The translations under genes were made by a program, and so were the position numbers. Positions 14,763 to 15,142 of a stretch of DNA of 15,142 nucleotides are shown here, piece after piece (the stretch's first letter is position 1; each line of letters starts with the position of its first letter). Source of the DNA: Acidobacteriota bacterium (lineage in GTDB: Bacteria; Acidobacteriota; Polarisedimenticolia; Gp22-AA2); assembly GCA_016177515.1 (NCBI GenBank), contig JACOUZ010000223.1, forward strand, positions 1 through 15,142. The letters are read 5' to 3'. The notes under the pieces were generated by a model. The model had not been told where the DNA came from and did no database searches. It saw only the letters and a list, made by a program, of their open reading frames with translations.

Positions 14763-15142
14763 GAGGCGCCGCCCGCGACGAGGGCCCGCAGGGCCGCCCC
14801 CGGGTCCGGCGCGCGCATCAGCCGCTCGCCCACCAGGAAGGCGTGGTATCCGGCGGCGCGCAGCCGATCGATGTCCCAAGGCGTCTCGATGCCGCTCTCG
14901 CTGACCCGGAGGATGCCATCCGGCAGGCACGGCGCCAGGCGCAGGGAGTTTTCGATTGACACGGTCATCGTCGCCAGGTCCCGGTTGTTCACCCCGATCA
15001 GCGCCGCGCCGCATCCGATGGCGCGATCCGCCTCCTCCTCCGAGTGCACCTCGACCAGGGGCTCCATGTGCAGCGACCGCGCCACCCCGATCAAGGTTCC
15101 GAGCTCCCTGGACGTGAGGATCCGCGCGATCAGCAGGATCGA
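14759..15142 (-). CDS. trpC: Indole-3-glycerol phosphate synthase, partial (N-terminal part outside window)
   Basis: The last 127 residues of TrpC, which closes the indole ring by decarboxylating CdRP to indole-3-glycerol phosphate. The frame is open to the right edge of the window and starts mid-barrel with SILLIARILTSRELGTLI. Signatures: MEPLVEVHSEEEADRA, ALIGVNNRDL (INNRDL-type loop with the active-site Asn), LRVSESGIETPWDI (phosphate-binding Ser/Gly loop) and FLVGERLMRAPDP at the C-terminus. The catalytic lysines and the glutamates of the first half lie outside the window. Its stop overlaps trpF, so it opens the visible part of the trp-aro-tyr cluster. Promoter and any leader control must lie upstream, to the right of the window. 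Confidence 0.95.
   Translation of the reverse strand, partial: SILLIARILTSRELGTLIGVARSLHMEPLVEVHSEEEADRAIGCGAALIGVNNRDLATMTVSIENSLRLAPCLPDGILRVSESGIETPWDIDRLRAAGYHAFLVGERLMRAPDPGAALRALVAGGAS

Overview
The window is high-GC, gene-dense bacterial chromosome. It carries parts of two transcription units running toward each other, plus a partial divergent peptidase gene at the left edge. No rRNA, tRNA, CRISPR array, insertion sequence or phage gene was seen. No gene-free stretch exceeds 300 bases; the largest gap is the 171-base divergent spacer at 527-697. GC content, frequent GTG/TTG starts, an NtrY-type kinase and a merged trp-aro-tyr operon fit a GC-rich Gram-negative lineage such as Acidobacteriota or a neighbouring uncultured phylum. 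This placement is an inference from style, not from a marker gene.

Left part. A partial M28-type zinc aminopeptidase (minus strand, 1-526) faces away from a very large NtrY-like membrane histidine kinase (plus, 698-5077). The kinase has about 12 predicted membrane segments, three extracytoplasmic blocks and a complete HAMP-PAS-HisKA-HATPase output. It overlaps by 4 nt a predicted lipoprotein (5074-6630) that joins TPR repeats to an alpha/beta-hydrolase-like domain whose nucleophile position is Gly instead of Ser. No response regulator lies beside them.

Right part. From 15142 down to 6665 all genes are on the minus strand. In transcription order they are trpC (partial), trpF, trpB, trpA, an AroQ-type chorismate mutase, a DAHP synthase with an N-terminal regulatory domain, and tyrA. 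Then come a secreted seven-blade YVTN propeller, a MetE-C-terminal-like protein lacking the usual zinc cysteines, a secreted protein of unknown family, and an ABM-like small protein. The first seven genes cover the shikimate entry step (DAHP synthase), the chorismate branch toward Tyr/Phe, and the last four Trp steps, so flux into and out of chorismate could be set by one transcript. trpE, trpG, trpD and prephenate dehydratase are not in the window.

Most junctions are translationally coupled. Four-base overlaps of the form NTGA occur at trpC/trpF, trpF/trpB, trpB/trpA, aroF/tyrA, tyrA/propeller, unknown secreted protein/ABM, and kinase/TPR-hydrolase. The last two minus-strand genes (6665-7584) sit behind a 95-nt gap with a good extended -10 element and are probably a separate or semi-independent unit. 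The least explained parts are the propeller and degenerate MetE-like pair coupled to tyrA, and the giant kinase coupled to a putative dead-hydrolase lipoprotein.
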